NCBI RefSeq assembly: GCF_002483235.1
Contig: NZ_DLHN01000017.1
Span: 223,404-287,403, forward strand
Source: Pedobacter glucosidilyticus
GTDB taxonomy: Bacteria > Bacteroidota > Bacteroidia > Sphingobacteriales > Sphingobacteriaceae
Direction of reading: 5' to 3'
Length of the DNA: 64,000 nucleotides
Shown: in pieces, positions 8,598 to 16,869 of the stretch
How positions within the stretch are numbered: the first letter of the stretch is position 1
Layout of the letters: each line of letters opens with the position of its first letter
Position numbers and translations under genes: made by a program
The notes under the pieces: model-generated
Databases searched by the model: none
What the model was told of the DNA's origin: nothing
Seen by the model: only the letters and a program-made list of their open reading frames with translations

Positions 8598-8915
8598 ATG
8601 GGTCATAAAAAAGGAATAAAGTTTTTAGGTTTCTTACTGCTTTTAGCAGTAATACTTTCTTCTATTCCTTTTCATCAACTATTACACCAGCATCAAAACT
8701 TAAAAGAGCATACAAATACGTATGAGCTCAATAAGTACGAGCAACACTGCTGTAAACCAGTAAATGTTTTTCATAAGAATGCTGCTATTCTTCAAGAAGA
8801 TTTTTTTCTTTTCATAAAACAGCAAGAGACGCTTTACCATAACATTTACCAAAATGCTGTCATTTTAAAAAGCTTATCTTTTTCTAATAAAGCACCCCCT
8901 GTTTATCTGTCTTAA
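8598..8915 (+). CDS. Small His/Cys-rich membrane-anchored protein
   Basis: 105 residues. One N-terminal hydrophobic segment (about 8-24) could be a signal anchor or uncleaved signal. After it come clustered potential metal ligands: HQLLHQHQNLKEH, then EQHCCKP, then a further His. No named domain is recognised. It is the first gene of an operon with a TonB-dependent receptor 39 bp downstream, so a role in metal sensing or handling outside the cytoplasm is plausible. That role is an inference from composition and context only. Confidence 0.7.
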   Translation: MGHKKGIKFLGFLLLLAVILSSIPFHQLLHQHQNLKEHTNTYELNKYEQHCCKPVNVFHKNAAILQEDFFLFIKQQETLYHNIYQNAVILKSLSFSNKAPPVYLS

Positions 8916-8954
8916 ACATTTCTTTAGTTTTTTACGGATAAATTTTTACACTTA

Positions 8955-11255
8955 ATGAGGTATTTATTAATACTTTCTTTCCTATTTATTTTTACGGAGT
9001 TGAGCTTGGCTCAGAATTGTGACTTTTCGATTTTTGGAACTGTTAAAGATGTAACAGACGGAAAAGTTTTGCCTGGCGCTAGCATTAAACTCATTAAAGA
9101 AAACCAAGTTACGGTTTCAGAAATTGATGGGCATTTTCACTTTTACAAGTTATGCGCTGGAAATTACATGCTGGAAGTATCTTTTGTGGGTTATAGCTCC
9201 ACCATCGTGTCTATTGATGTAAAGGGTAAAGCAGATTTAACTATCAGTTTGGAGCCATCATCATCATTATTAAACACCGTAAAAGTATTAGGCACCAAAA
9301 GTATTGAAACACCACTTCAAAGTACTGCTAAATTAAAAGACCGAGAATTGGCTTTAACCAGAGGAGAATCATTAGGAGAATCTCTAAAAAAAATACCTGG
9401 ACTAAACTCAATTCAAACCGGGCCCAGCGTTTCTAAACCGGTGATACATGGCATGCACTCTAACCGGGTATTGATTTTTAATTCTGGCGTACGATTAGAA
9501 GGACAACAATGGGGAAGTGAACATGCACCAGAAGTTGATCCTTTTTTAGCAAATGAGATTAAAGTAGTAAAAGGAGCGGCTAGTGTACAATACGGTCCAG
9601 ATGCGGTTGGTGGTGTTATTTTAATTGAGCCAGCTTCGCTTAATTATGATAACAGGTTTAAAGGTGAAGTGGATTTTGCTGCGATGAGTAATAACCAAAT
9701 GGGTGCTTTATCTGCAAAAGTTGAAGGCGCTAATAAAGCCAATACTTTTGCATGGCGCTTACAAAGTACTCTTAAACAAGCTGGAAACGCTAAAACTGCT
9801 GATTATATTCTGGATAATACTGCTTTTAGAGAGCTTAATGGTTCTTTAGCGTTGGGATACCAAAAAGGTCATTTCAGTAGCGAGCTTTTTGCTAGCTCTT
9901 TTAATACTAAATTAGGGATTTTTACCGGTTCTAACATTGGTAGCGAAAGTGATTTGCTGGCAGCTATCCAAAGGCCTAGGCCAGATATTATTGGAGACCG
10001 CTCTTATGAAATAGGTCGTCCTTATCAGGATGTGCAACATCAAACTATAAAATTAAAATCTTCTTATTTGTTTGACGAGCTTGGCAAAGCTGTTTTACAA
10101 TATAGCTTCCAACGCAATATACGCGAAGAATACAGTTTGGTAAGAGGCTCAAATAGTAATAATTATCAATTACAGTTTGAACTTAACACTCAAAATTTAG
10201 ACCTCTATTTTGAACATAAACCCTTTGGTAATTTTACAGGAAAAATTGGTTTGACGGGAATGTATCAACAAAATTTTTATGATGGAAGTTACTTGATACC
10301 CTTTTTTGACAGTTACAATACGGGTGCTTATTGGATAGAGAAATGGTCTAAAAACCGCTTTGAGGTTGAGGCTGGTTTAAGGTTTGATTATAAATATATG
10401 CAAGCCAAGTTAAGAAATAACCCACGTGATAATAATAGTCCTATCATTACTCCTGAATTTAATTTTAACCAAACAGTAGGTACATTAGGAGCTTCTTACT
10501 TACTAAAAGAGGGCTTAAAAGTTCATGCTACGATGGCTCAAGCATGGCGTCCACCTGCCATAAGCGAATTATTTATTGATGGTATTGTACAAGCACAGGC
10601 TGCTTATGTTATTGGAGATAGAAATTTAAAAGAGGAATCGTCTTTAAACTTAAGTACTGGTATTAGTAAAACATCAGGCAAACTTACCGGAGATTTAAGC
10701 TTTTATTATGACTTTAATAATGATTATATCTATCTACGCCCCACACAAGAGTTTATACTTACTACCCGAGGCACTTATCGAGTTTTAAGATATGTACAGG
10801 TTGATGCTCGTTTTTATGGTACTGATGCTTTTCTAGCTTATCAACTCCATGAAAAATTAAATATAAGCTTGAAATATTCTGGTGTGAGGGCTTACAATAA
10901 AGCAAATAACAGCTTTTTAGAACTTATTCCGGCAGATAGAACATCAGCTACTTTAAGTCTAAAACTCCCTGATTTGAAACTTATGAAAAGTAACCTCTTA
11001 GATTTTAATGTACAGCATGTTGCCCAACAAAGTAGGGTAAACCCTGGTGCAGAACCTCTGCTCCCACCGGCTGCTTATACCCTTTTTGGTGCAGATTTTA
11101 CAAGTAATGTCAAATTTGGAAAGCAAATTTTAGGCTTTGGTTTAAGCGCACAAAATTTATTTAATAAAAGCTACAGAGACTATTTAAACAACTTCAGGTA
11201 TTTTAATGATGACCTTGGACGAAACATCATTATAAGATTAAACATGAAATTTTAA
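8955..11255 (+). CDS. TonB-dependent receptor, probable metal or metallophore uptake
   Basis: 766 residues. A signal peptide (1-19) is followed by a carboxypeptidase-like domain (about 24-100, DVTDGKVLPGASIKL), a TonB plug (about 115-225, with KKIPGLNSIQTGPSVSKPVIHGMHSNRVLI and KVVKGAASVQYGPDAVGGVI as separate stretches), and a barrel ending NIIIRLNMKF. The GMHSNRVLI-type plug belongs to siderophore/metal receptors rather than SusC transporters. No SusD partner follows; instead there is a small lipoprotein 32 bp downstream. The His/Cys-rich protein upstream and the palindromic operator suggest metal-responsive control. Zinc is one candidate, by analogy with Zur-controlled receptor-lipoprotein pairs in this phylum. 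Confidence 0.9.
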   Translation: MRYLLILSFLFIFTELSLAQNCDFSIFGTVKDVTDGKVLPGASIKLIKENQVTVSEIDGHFHFYKLCAGNYMLEVSFVGYSSTIVSIDVKGKADLTISLEPSSSLLNTVKVLGTKSIETPLQSTAKLKDRELALTRGESLGESLKKIPGLNSIQTGPSVSKPVIHGMHSNRVLIFNSGVRLEGQQWGSEHAPEVDPFLANEIKVVKGAASVQYGPDAVGGVILIEPASLNYDNRFKGEVDFAAMSNNQMGALSAKVEGANKANTFAWRLQSTLKQAGNAKTADYILDNTAFRELNGSLALGYQKGHFSSELFASSFNTKLGIFTGSNIGSESDLLAAIQRPRPDIIGDRSYEIGRPYQDVQHQTIKLKSSYLFDELGKAVLQYSFQRNIREEYSLVRGSNSNNYQLQFELNTQNLDLYFEHKPFGNFTGKIGLTGMYQQNFYDGSYLIPFFDSYNTGAYWIEKWSKNRFEVEAGLRFDYKYMQAKLRNNPRDNNSPIITPEFNFNQTVGTLGASYLLKEGLKVHATMAQAWRPPAISELFIDGIVQAQAAYVIGDRNLKEESSLNLSTGISKTSGKLTGDLSFYYDFNNDYIYLRPTQEFILTTRGTYRVLRYVQVDARFYGTDAFLAYQLHEKLNISLKYSGVRAYNKANNSFLELIPADRTSATLSLKLPDLKLMKSNLLDFNVQHVAQQSRVNPGAEPLLPPAAYTLFGADFTSNVKFGKQILGFGLSAQNLFNKSYRDYLNNFRYFNDDLGRNIIIRLNMKF

Positions 11256-11287
11256 CTCGATTATCAACATTTAAAACAATTAAGAAC

Positions 11288-11851
11288 ATGAAGAACAAAT
11301 TTAAATTTTTAGCTTTTGCAGTCCTTTTAATCGGAAGTATTTCTGCTTGTAAAAAAGATGAGCCCCTACCGGATGTAAATGAAGATGAACTGATTACTAC
11401 AGTAACTTTAAGATTTACTAATGCCGCCAACCCAAGTGATGTGGTTACTGTAACAGCCAGAGATCTAGATGGAGATGGTGGTAATGCTCCGGTTATTGGA
11501 AGTATACAATTACGTCCTAATGCAACCTATAATTGGGAAGTAACACAAATTTTAAATGAAACGGAAAGTCCAGCAGAAGACATTAAGGAAGAAATTGAAG
11601 AGGAAGATGATGAGCATCTATTAGTTTACACAGCTACGCCAGCAAATTTAATAGCTATAAATATTACTGATAAGGACAGAAATAACTTACCTGTTGGCTT
11701 AGCAGGTACAGCAACCACAACAGCAGCTGGAACTGGTAGTTTAAGAGTAACTTTAAGACACCAACCAAATGGTTTAAAAAATGGTACTGCTACCCCCGGA
11801 AGTACTGATTTCGAATTTACTTTCCCATTAACTGTGGTAAATCCTAGTTAA
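11288..11851 (+). CDS. Surface or periplasmic lipoprotein paired with TonB receptor
   Basis: 187 residues, with a lipoprotein signal ending SISACKKDE (Cys21). The mature part is beta-rich, contains an Asp/Gly-rich stretch TARDLDGDGGNAP (about 55-70) and a very acidic run EDIKEEIEEEDDEH (about 97-112), and ends in a strand-rich domain. It resembles the lipoproteins encoded directly after metal-type TonB receptors in Bacteroidota. The acidic patch could bind cations. It is the last gene of the operon, followed by a strong terminator. Confidence 0.8.
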   Translation: MKNKFKFLAFAVLLIGSISACKKDEPLPDVNEDELITTVTLRFTNAANPSDVVTVTARDLDGDGGNAPVIGSIQLRPNATYNWEVTQILNETESPAEDIKEEIEEEDDEHLLVYTATPANLIAINITDKDRNNLPVGLAGTATTTAAGTGSLRVTLRHQPNGLKNGTATPGSTDFEFTFPLTVVNPS

Positions 11852-11871
11852 GCATTAATTTTTTATTTCAT

Positions 11872-11919
11872 AGAGGTTGTTTATCATGTTTCCTTCAACA
11901 TGATGAACAACCTCTTTTC
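11872..11919 (+). terminator. Rho-independent terminator
   Basis: A 19-bp stem (11872-11890 and 11897-11915, one G-U-type mismatch), 6-base loop, then TTTT. It closes the receptor-lipoprotein operon 20 bp after its last stop codon. Confidence 0.88.
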
Positions 11920-11949
11920 ATATATTGCCCTACGGAAATTACTATGTTA

Positions 11950-12028
11950 TAACAAGGTAATCACAGGTTACTTATAGGATAATTTACATAGTGAATACCT
12001 TGTTAATACCCTGTTAGCACCCTGTTAA
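11950..12028 (+). repeat. Three 11-bp direct repeats with an inverted copy
   Basis: TACCTTGTTAA (11996-12006), TACCCTGTTAG (12007-12017) and CACCCTGTTAA (12018-12028) are tandem 11-mers. An inverted match of the first, TAACAAGGTA, lies at 11950-11959. A second inverted pair, CTATGT/ACATAG (11942-11947, 11986-11991), is nested there. Together they could form a folded structure. Function unknown. Confidence 0.65.
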
Positions 12029-12075
12029 TGATAGCTATGTCTTGTAAGAAAGACGATAAACCTCAGGCGTTTTAG
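12028..12075 (+). pseudogene. Lipoprotein signal-peptide remnant
   Basis: A 15-codon frame reads IAMSCKKDDKPQAF after its Met and stops at TAG 12073-12075. SCKKDDKP is the typical lipidation-site start of a Bacteroidota lipoprotein (compare SACKKDEP in the gene at 11288). Nothing recognisable follows, so this looks like the stub of a deleted lipoprotein gene. The rest of the gap 11920-12226 shows only the repeats listed and no gene. Confidence 0.5.
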
Positions 12076-12226
12076 ATGCTGTTAAAAAACTTAAATAGTA
12101 ACATCAACTTTAACTAAGGGAAACTATTGTTTTAAATTTCTTTTTTACCGATGAGTTTAAACATCATGGCCTCAAAAGTGGAAACATAAGGTTTTTATCT
12201 CCACACTTTTTAGCACTATAAAAAGA

Positions 12227-13756
12227 CTATTTCTTTTGAGAAAGATTTAATTGGGATATTATTTCTGCTATGCTTAAGCTTTCTTGTGTACCGCTTTGCA
12301 TATTCTTAAAAGTTAATTTTCCGCTCTGCATCTCATCGCCACCAATAACAATTACATAAGGGATGTTTTTGTCATTAGCGTATTGCATTTGCTTTTTAAT
12401 TTTAGTACCAAATGGATAAAGCTCTGCATGAATATTTTGCGCTCTTAGTGATGCTAGTATGGGTAAAGCATATTTTTCTTCTTCTTTACCAAAAACGCAT
12501 ATCAAAACTTTGGTACTTTCTTGTGTTGTATTTGGGAAAAGCTTTAATTCTTCTAAAACATCGTAAATTCTATCAGCACCAAAGGAGATACCTGCACCAG
12601 TTAAGTTTTGTAAACCAAACATCCCGGTAAGGTCATCATACCTGCCGCCACCACCAATAGAGCCCATAGCTACTTCGTTGGTTTTCACTTCAAAAATACA
12701 GCCTGTATAATAGTTTAAACCACGGGCTAAGGTTAAATCGAGTTCTATTTTAGCTTTGTTGAGCTTAAAACTAGCCAAATAATCAAATACTTCTCTTATT
12801 TCTGCAATACCTTTTAAACCATTTTCAGATGTTTTTAAAATAGTATCTAATTGTGCTAATTTTTCTTCGTTAGAGCCTGCCAATAATATTACAGGTTTAA
12901 GTGTATGCAAATCATCGGCTGTAAAGCCTTTGCTTAAAAGCTCTTTTTCAACACCTTCTAAACCAATTTTATCTAATTTATCAATGGCAACAGTTAAATC
13001 AACAATTTGGGATGGTTTACCAATAAGCTCTGCAATGCCTGTTAAAATTTTTCGGTTATTGATTTTAATGGTAAAATCTGTTAATCCTAGCTTGCTTAAA
13101 GCTTCATCGTAAATGCAAATAAACTCGGCCTCGTTAAGTAAAGAGTTTGAGCCAACTACATCGGCATCACATTGGTAAAACTCGCGGTAACGCCCTTTTT
13201 GCGGTCTTTCTGCTCGCCAAACAGGTTGTATTTGAAATCTTTTAAAAGGGAAAGCTATTTCATTTTGATGCATCACCACGTACCTGGCAAAGGGTACGGT
13301 TAAATCATATCTTAAGGCCTTACTGCATATTTCTGAAGCACACTTATTCTGAATTCTCCTAAACTCATCAAGATATTCCTTGTTTTTCTTTAATGATTCA
13401 GGCGTTGGGGGTTCTAAAGTGTTGTCAATTATTGCTCTTTTTTCAGTCCCATCATCTCTAAACTTTCCTACTTTGTAGTCATCCCCATATTTATTTTTAA
13501 AAGAATGAACCATATCTATCACATTTTGATTGAGATAATCTACACTATTCAGAATTTTGAAAATCAGCTTATCGCCTTCATCACTATATTTACCGGTTAA
13601 AGTATCTAAGTTTTCCATGGTTGGCGTTTGGATTTCTTGGTAGCCAAACTTTTTGAAAACGCTTTTAATAGTGTCGTAGATGTGGTTTCTACGAATCATT
13701 TCTACCGGACCAAAATCTCTTGTACCTTTTGGGATGGATGCTTTAATAATTGCCAT
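12227..13756 (-). CDS. hisS: Histidine--tRNA ligase with an extra insertion
   Basis: 509 residues; charges tRNA-His with histidine. Class II motifs are seen: KGTRDFGP at the N-terminus, motif 2 FQIQPVWRAERPQKGRYREF, the His-A loop ARGLNYYTGCIFEV, and motif 3 GAGISFGADRIYD, followed by the anticodon-binding domain. The length is unusual, as bacterial HisRS is normally 420-460. Residues about 76-140 (DNA 13337-13531) form a charged, Lys/Asp-rich insertion between IFKILN and KALRYDLTVPFARYV, where related proteins have only a short loop. A -7 element sits 5 bases upstream of the ATG. Confidence 0.96.
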   Translation of the reverse strand: MAIIKASIPKGTRDFGPVEMIRRNHIYDTIKSVFKKFGYQEIQTPTMENLDTLTGKYSDEGDKLIFKILNSVDYLNQNVIDMVHSFKNKYGDDYKVGKFRDDGTEKRAIIDNTLEPPTPESLKKNKEYLDEFRRIQNKCASEICSKALRYDLTVPFARYVVMHQNEIAFPFKRFQIQPVWRAERPQKGRYREFYQCDADVVGSNSLLNEAEFICIYDEALSKLGLTDFTIKINNRKILTGIAELIGKPSQIVDLTVAIDKLDKIGLEGVEKELLSKGFTADDLHTLKPVILLAGSNEEKLAQLDTILKTSENGLKGIAEIREVFDYLASFKLNKAKIELDLTLARGLNYYTGCIFEVKTNEVAMGSIGGGGRYDDLTGMFGLQNLTGAGISFGADRIYDVLEELKLFPNTTQESTKVLICVFGKEEEKYALPILASLRAQNIHAELYPFGTKIKKQMQYANDKNIPYVIVIGGDEMQSGKLTFKNMQSGTQESLSIAEIISQLNLSQKK

Positions 13757-13760
13757 GCGG

Positions 13761-13768
13761 CAAAAATA
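13761..13768 (-). promoter_or_regulatory. Possible hisS -7 element
   Basis: TATTTTTG on the minus strand matches TAnnTTTG exactly and ends 5 bases before the hisS ATG, implying a very short or absent leader. No clear TTTG -33 element is seen at the right distance. Confidence 0.45.
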
Positions 13769-13811
13769 GAAAAAAAGCTTTAGGAAAGCACAGGCTTAAG
13801 CTGATGTTGTT

Positions 13812-14231
13812 TTACTTCAACACATCAGAGAAATACCATTTATCTATGATATTTTGCCTTTCTGCCGGGGTAAGTTTATAAAACTCTGGGTTTTTCTTGA
13901 TGAAAGTTTTGAGTGCATTTAACTGGTTAAACCAGATTTTGGCATAATCGCCACCATTTTTCATACCATATTTATTCAGAAACTCGGCGTAACTTTTTTC
14001 GTTTTTTAGGATTTTAGCTTCATTAGCCTCTAATTCTTTCACAGCTTCTTTAGAAGCCGGAAGTTTAAAATCTGTTCTTTTACTTTCAAATTCTTTTCTG
14101 GCTTTTAGGTAAGACATAAAGCTTTCATCCTGATTTAGGTAATAATAAAAGTACTTGATATCTTTTTCCTGCTTTTGAGCAAGAACCTGTAAACCTGCAA
14201 ATAAGAATAATAGTAAGATAAGATTTTTCAT
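13812..14231 (-). CDS. Secreted hypothetical protein
   Basis: 139 residues with a clear signal peptide (1-18, MKNLILLLFLFAGLQVLAQ). The mature part is helical and highly charged, with many Lys, Glu and Tyr (KDIKYFYYYLNQDESFMSYL) and a C-terminal NIIDKWYFSDVLK. No recognised domain. It is 32 bp downstream of the phosphatase-like gene on the same strand and 55 bp upstream of hisS, so it may be part of that transcript. Function unknown. Confidence 0.75.
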   Translation of the reverse strand: MKNLILLLFLFAGLQVLAQKQEKDIKYFYYYLNQDESFMSYLKARKEFESKRTDFKLPASKEAVKELEANEAKILKNEKSYAEFLNKYGMKNGGDYAKIWFNQLNALKTFIKKNPEFYKLTPAERQNIIDKWYFSDVLK

Positions 14232-14263
14232 GAAAACGCTATTTTAATACAATGCTAAAGTTT

Positions 14264-14701
14264 TTAATGCTTTAATTCTTGCAAAAGTTTTTCACACCGT
14301 GTGTAAACCATATCAAAAACAGGGGCAAATTCTTCATCGTTATAATAGGGGTCTGGTACAAAAGCATCAGGAATAAAAAGCTTTACTTTTTCTTCTTGTT
14401 CAGCCGTTTTAGCCTGAGCGATAACATCACGGTAGTTTTGCTTATCCATCACCAAAATAAGATCAAAAGCCTCAAAATCTGTCGAGCTAAATTGCCTTGC
14501 TCTTTGGCCTGTAATGTCAATACCGTTTGCTTTGGCTACCGCAATAGAACGTCTATCTGGTTGACTACCAATATGCCAAGAACCTGTGCCGGCCGAGTCT
14601 ATTTCCCAGTTTAACCCTTTTTGTTTTACCAAATGCTCCATAATACCATGGGCTAATGGCGATCTGCAGATATTGCCTAAATAAACCATTAAAATTTTCA
14701 T
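14264..14701 (-). CDS. Low-molecular-weight protein-tyrosine phosphatase homologue lacking the catalytic Cys
   Basis: 145 residues, normal family length. The P-loop reads VYLGNICRSPLA, where the family has V-C-x-G-N-I-C-R-S. The first Cys of that C-x5-R motif is the nucleophile and here residue 7 is Tyr (codon TAT at 14681-14683 read on the minus strand; TGT would give Cys). Arg13, the second Cys, and the general-acid loop DPYYND with its Asp are kept. The rest of the fold is intact (DSAGTGSWHIG, LILVMDKQNY). If the base is real, the protein cannot hydrolyse phosphotyrosine by the usual mechanism but could still bind it. Neighbours on both sides are unrelated to capsule synthesis. Confidence 0.9.
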   Translation of the reverse strand: MKILMVYLGNICRSPLAHGIMEHLVKQKGLNWEIDSAGTGSWHIGSQPDRRSIAVAKANGIDITGQRARQFSSTDFEAFDLILVMDKQNYRDVIAQAKTAEQEEKVKLFIPDAFVPDPYYNDEEFAPVFDMVYTRCEKLLQELKH

Positions 14702-14710
14702 AAATCTTTA

Positions 14711-15211
14711 TTATAAGTTACATGAAGTTCTTTTTTTTAGAACTATTAAGTGTGGAAGGCTTTGTAATTTACTTTTTATATATAGGGTGTCTTGATGTTT
14801 TTTCTGCATCAAAAAATCATATTCAAACTTACCAAAGCGGTAGCAACTGTTCTCAGGCTTATATTTATAGTCTTGGTTTACAAAAGCTCCGTTAAGCTTT
14901 AAAGTATCGGCTACTACTAGATAAGTTCCTTTTACATACTCGCTCCAAGTATTGGTATTGTAGCACTCGCCGCCATACAGATTTACTTTAGAATGTGTGT
15001 TTATCTGGAGGTAAAAAGAATCGCAAGTAAATTTAAATTGATATTGCTCGTAATTAACCAATTGGTTTTTAAGCGGAATGCTATCTTCTGTCCAGCTACC
15101 CTGTAAGAAAGCATCTCCGGTACTTGGTACCTGCTCATTAAAAGAACATGCTTGAAGGAAAAGTAAAAATACGGCAAATAAAATTCCAGATTTATGATTT
15201 ATCATCCTCAT
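14711..15211 (-). CDS. Hypothetical lipoprotein
   Basis: About 166 residues from the ATG at 15211. I prefer this over the ATG at 15244 because it gives a compact lipoprotein signal (GILFAVFLLFLQAC) directly after the start. The mature protein is beta-rich and Tyr/Cys-rich (YQFKFTCDSFYLQI, GGECYNTNTW), like small lipocalin-style Bacteroidota lipoproteins, and ends LIVLKKRTSCNL. No specific function is recognised. It is 9 bp upstream of the phosphatase-like gene, so the two are probably co-transcribed. Confidence 0.75.
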   Translation of the reverse strand: MRMINHKSGILFAVFLLFLQACSFNEQVPSTGDAFLQGSWTEDSIPLKNQLVNYEQYQFKFTCDSFYLQINTHSKVNLYGGECYNTNTWSEYVKGTYLVVADTLKLNGAFVNQDYKYKPENSCYRFGKFEYDFLMQKKHQDTLYIKSKLQSLPHLIVLKKRTSCNL

Positions 15212-15312
15212 CTTTTTTAGAAACCCAACCGTAGAACCTAGCATGTAAAATTTGGACTTTTTGTAAAGCAGAGGTTAAATAACCTCTGCTATAAGAAAAT
15301 TACTTTTTGTAA

Positions 15313-16710
15313 CTATTTAAGTGAGCCTACCATATCTTCTGGCTTCACCCACTCTGTAAATTGCTCGCTGGTTAATAAACCAAGTTCAACAGCAGCTTCA
15401 CGTAAGGTTTTATTCTCTTTATGGGCTTTTTTAGCAATTTTAGCTGCATTTTCGTAACCAATATGTGGGTTTAAAGCAGTTACCAACATTAAAGAGTTTT
15501 CTAAATGCTTTTTAATTTCTGGTAAATTTGGCTCTATACCTACCGCACAATTATTGTTGAAAGATACACAAGCATCACCAATTAAACGGGCAGATTGCAA
15601 AACATTAGCTGCAATTACAGGCTTGAAAACGTTAAGCTCGAAATGTCCGTTTGAACCTCCGAAAGAAACGGCTACATCATTACCTATAACTTGTGCACAA
15701 ACCATTGTTAAAGCCTCTGGCTGCGTAGGATTTACTTTACCTGGCATGATAGAAGAACCTGGTTCATTATCAGGGATAATAATTTCACCAATTCCGCATC
15801 TTGGACCAGAGCTTAACATCCTCACATCATTACCTATTTTCATTAAAGAAACCGCAGCTCTTTTTAATGCACCTGATAATTCTACCATCGCATCATGTGC
15901 TGCTAAAGCCTCAAATTTATTAGGTGCAGTTACAAATGGTAAACCTGTTAAATCTGCAATATGCTTAGCTACCAAAACATCGTAACCTTTTGGTGTATTT
16001 AAACCTGTACCAACCGCTGTACCACCTAAAGCCAATTCTTTTACAGCTTCTAAAGCTTGTTTTATGGTTTTAATACTATTTGTTAATTGTTGTGCATAGC
16101 CAGAAAACTCTTGACCCAGGGTTAGCGGTGTAGCATCCATAAAATGGGTACGCCCGGTTTTTACAATTTCTGCAAAATCCTGAGATTTCTTTTCTAAAGT
16201 TGCCTTTAAAAGCTCCAAGCCTGGTAAAGTAATTTCTACCACTTGCTTGTAAGCCGCAATATGCATAGCTGTAGGGAAAGTATCGTTTGATGATTGTGAT
16301 TTATTTACATCATCATTTGGATGCAATACTTTTTTATCATCATTTAAAGAACCACCATTGATAACATGCGCTCTGTAAGCAATTACTTCATTAGCATTCA
16401 TGTTAGACTGTGTGCCAGAACCTGTTTGCCAAATCACCAATGGAAACTGATCATCCAATTTACCTTCTAAAATTTCTTCACAAGCTTTGGCAATTAAATC
16501 TCTTTTTTCTGTAGAAAGTACGCCTAAATCGCAATTAGCCATAGCTGCCGCCTTTTTTAAGTAAGCAAAAGCATAGATAATTTCTTTAGGCATTGATGCC
16601 TCTGGACCAATTTTGAAATTATTTCTTGAGCGTTCTGTTTGTGCTCCCCAGTATTTATCTGCCGGCACTTTAACCTCGCCCATGGTATCATGTTCTATTC
16701 TGTATTCCAT
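15313..16710 (-). CDS. fumC: Class II fumarate hydratase
   Basis: 465 residues, full length. Interconverts fumarate and L-malate in the TCA cycle as a cytoplasmic homotetramer. Signatures are TGSGTQSNMNANEV (substrate site), KVLHPNDDVNKSQSSNDTFP, GRTHFMDATPLTLGQEFSGY with the catalytic His, and the superfamily loop GSSIMPGKVNPTQPE with the catalytic Ser. The C-terminal domain is intact. Aspartase is related, but the overall motif set fits fumarase. It stands alone on the minus strand, with a divergent serine hydrolase upstream. Confidence 0.97.
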   Translation of the reverse strand: MEYRIEHDTMGEVKVPADKYWGAQTERSRNNFKIGPEASMPKEIIYAFAYLKKAAAMANCDLGVLSTEKRDLIAKACEEILEGKLDDQFPLVIWQTGSGTQSNMNANEVIAYRAHVINGGSLNDDKKVLHPNDDVNKSQSSNDTFPTAMHIAAYKQVVEITLPGLELLKATLEKKSQDFAEIVKTGRTHFMDATPLTLGQEFSGYAQQLTNSIKTIKQALEAVKELALGGTAVGTGLNTPKGYDVLVAKHIADLTGLPFVTAPNKFEALAAHDAMVELSGALKRAAVSLMKIGNDVRMLSSGPRCGIGEIIIPDNEPGSSIMPGKVNPTQPEALTMVCAQVIGNDVAVSFGGSNGHFELNVFKPVIAANVLQSARLIGDACVSFNNNCAVGIEPNLPEIKKHLENSLMLVTALNPHIGYENAAKIAKKAHKENKTLREAAVELGLLTSEQFTEWVKPEDMVGSLK

Positions 16711-16869
16711 TTCGCTAATTAATTTTTAAATGCGTTCAAATTTATAATTTTTGTCCGTTTTATCTGATATAAACAAACAAATAGCCGAATGTTTAAAACT
16801 CATTTCTGTTTTCTTTTATATAATTTCTAATTTTCCCTCGTTTACAATTGCGAACCATATTTTTTTTTG

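Noticed and set aside
15554..15985. Long plus-strand frame (143 codons) opposite fumC
   Set aside because: It lies wholly antisense to a complete, well-conserved fumC and its product has no sensible features.
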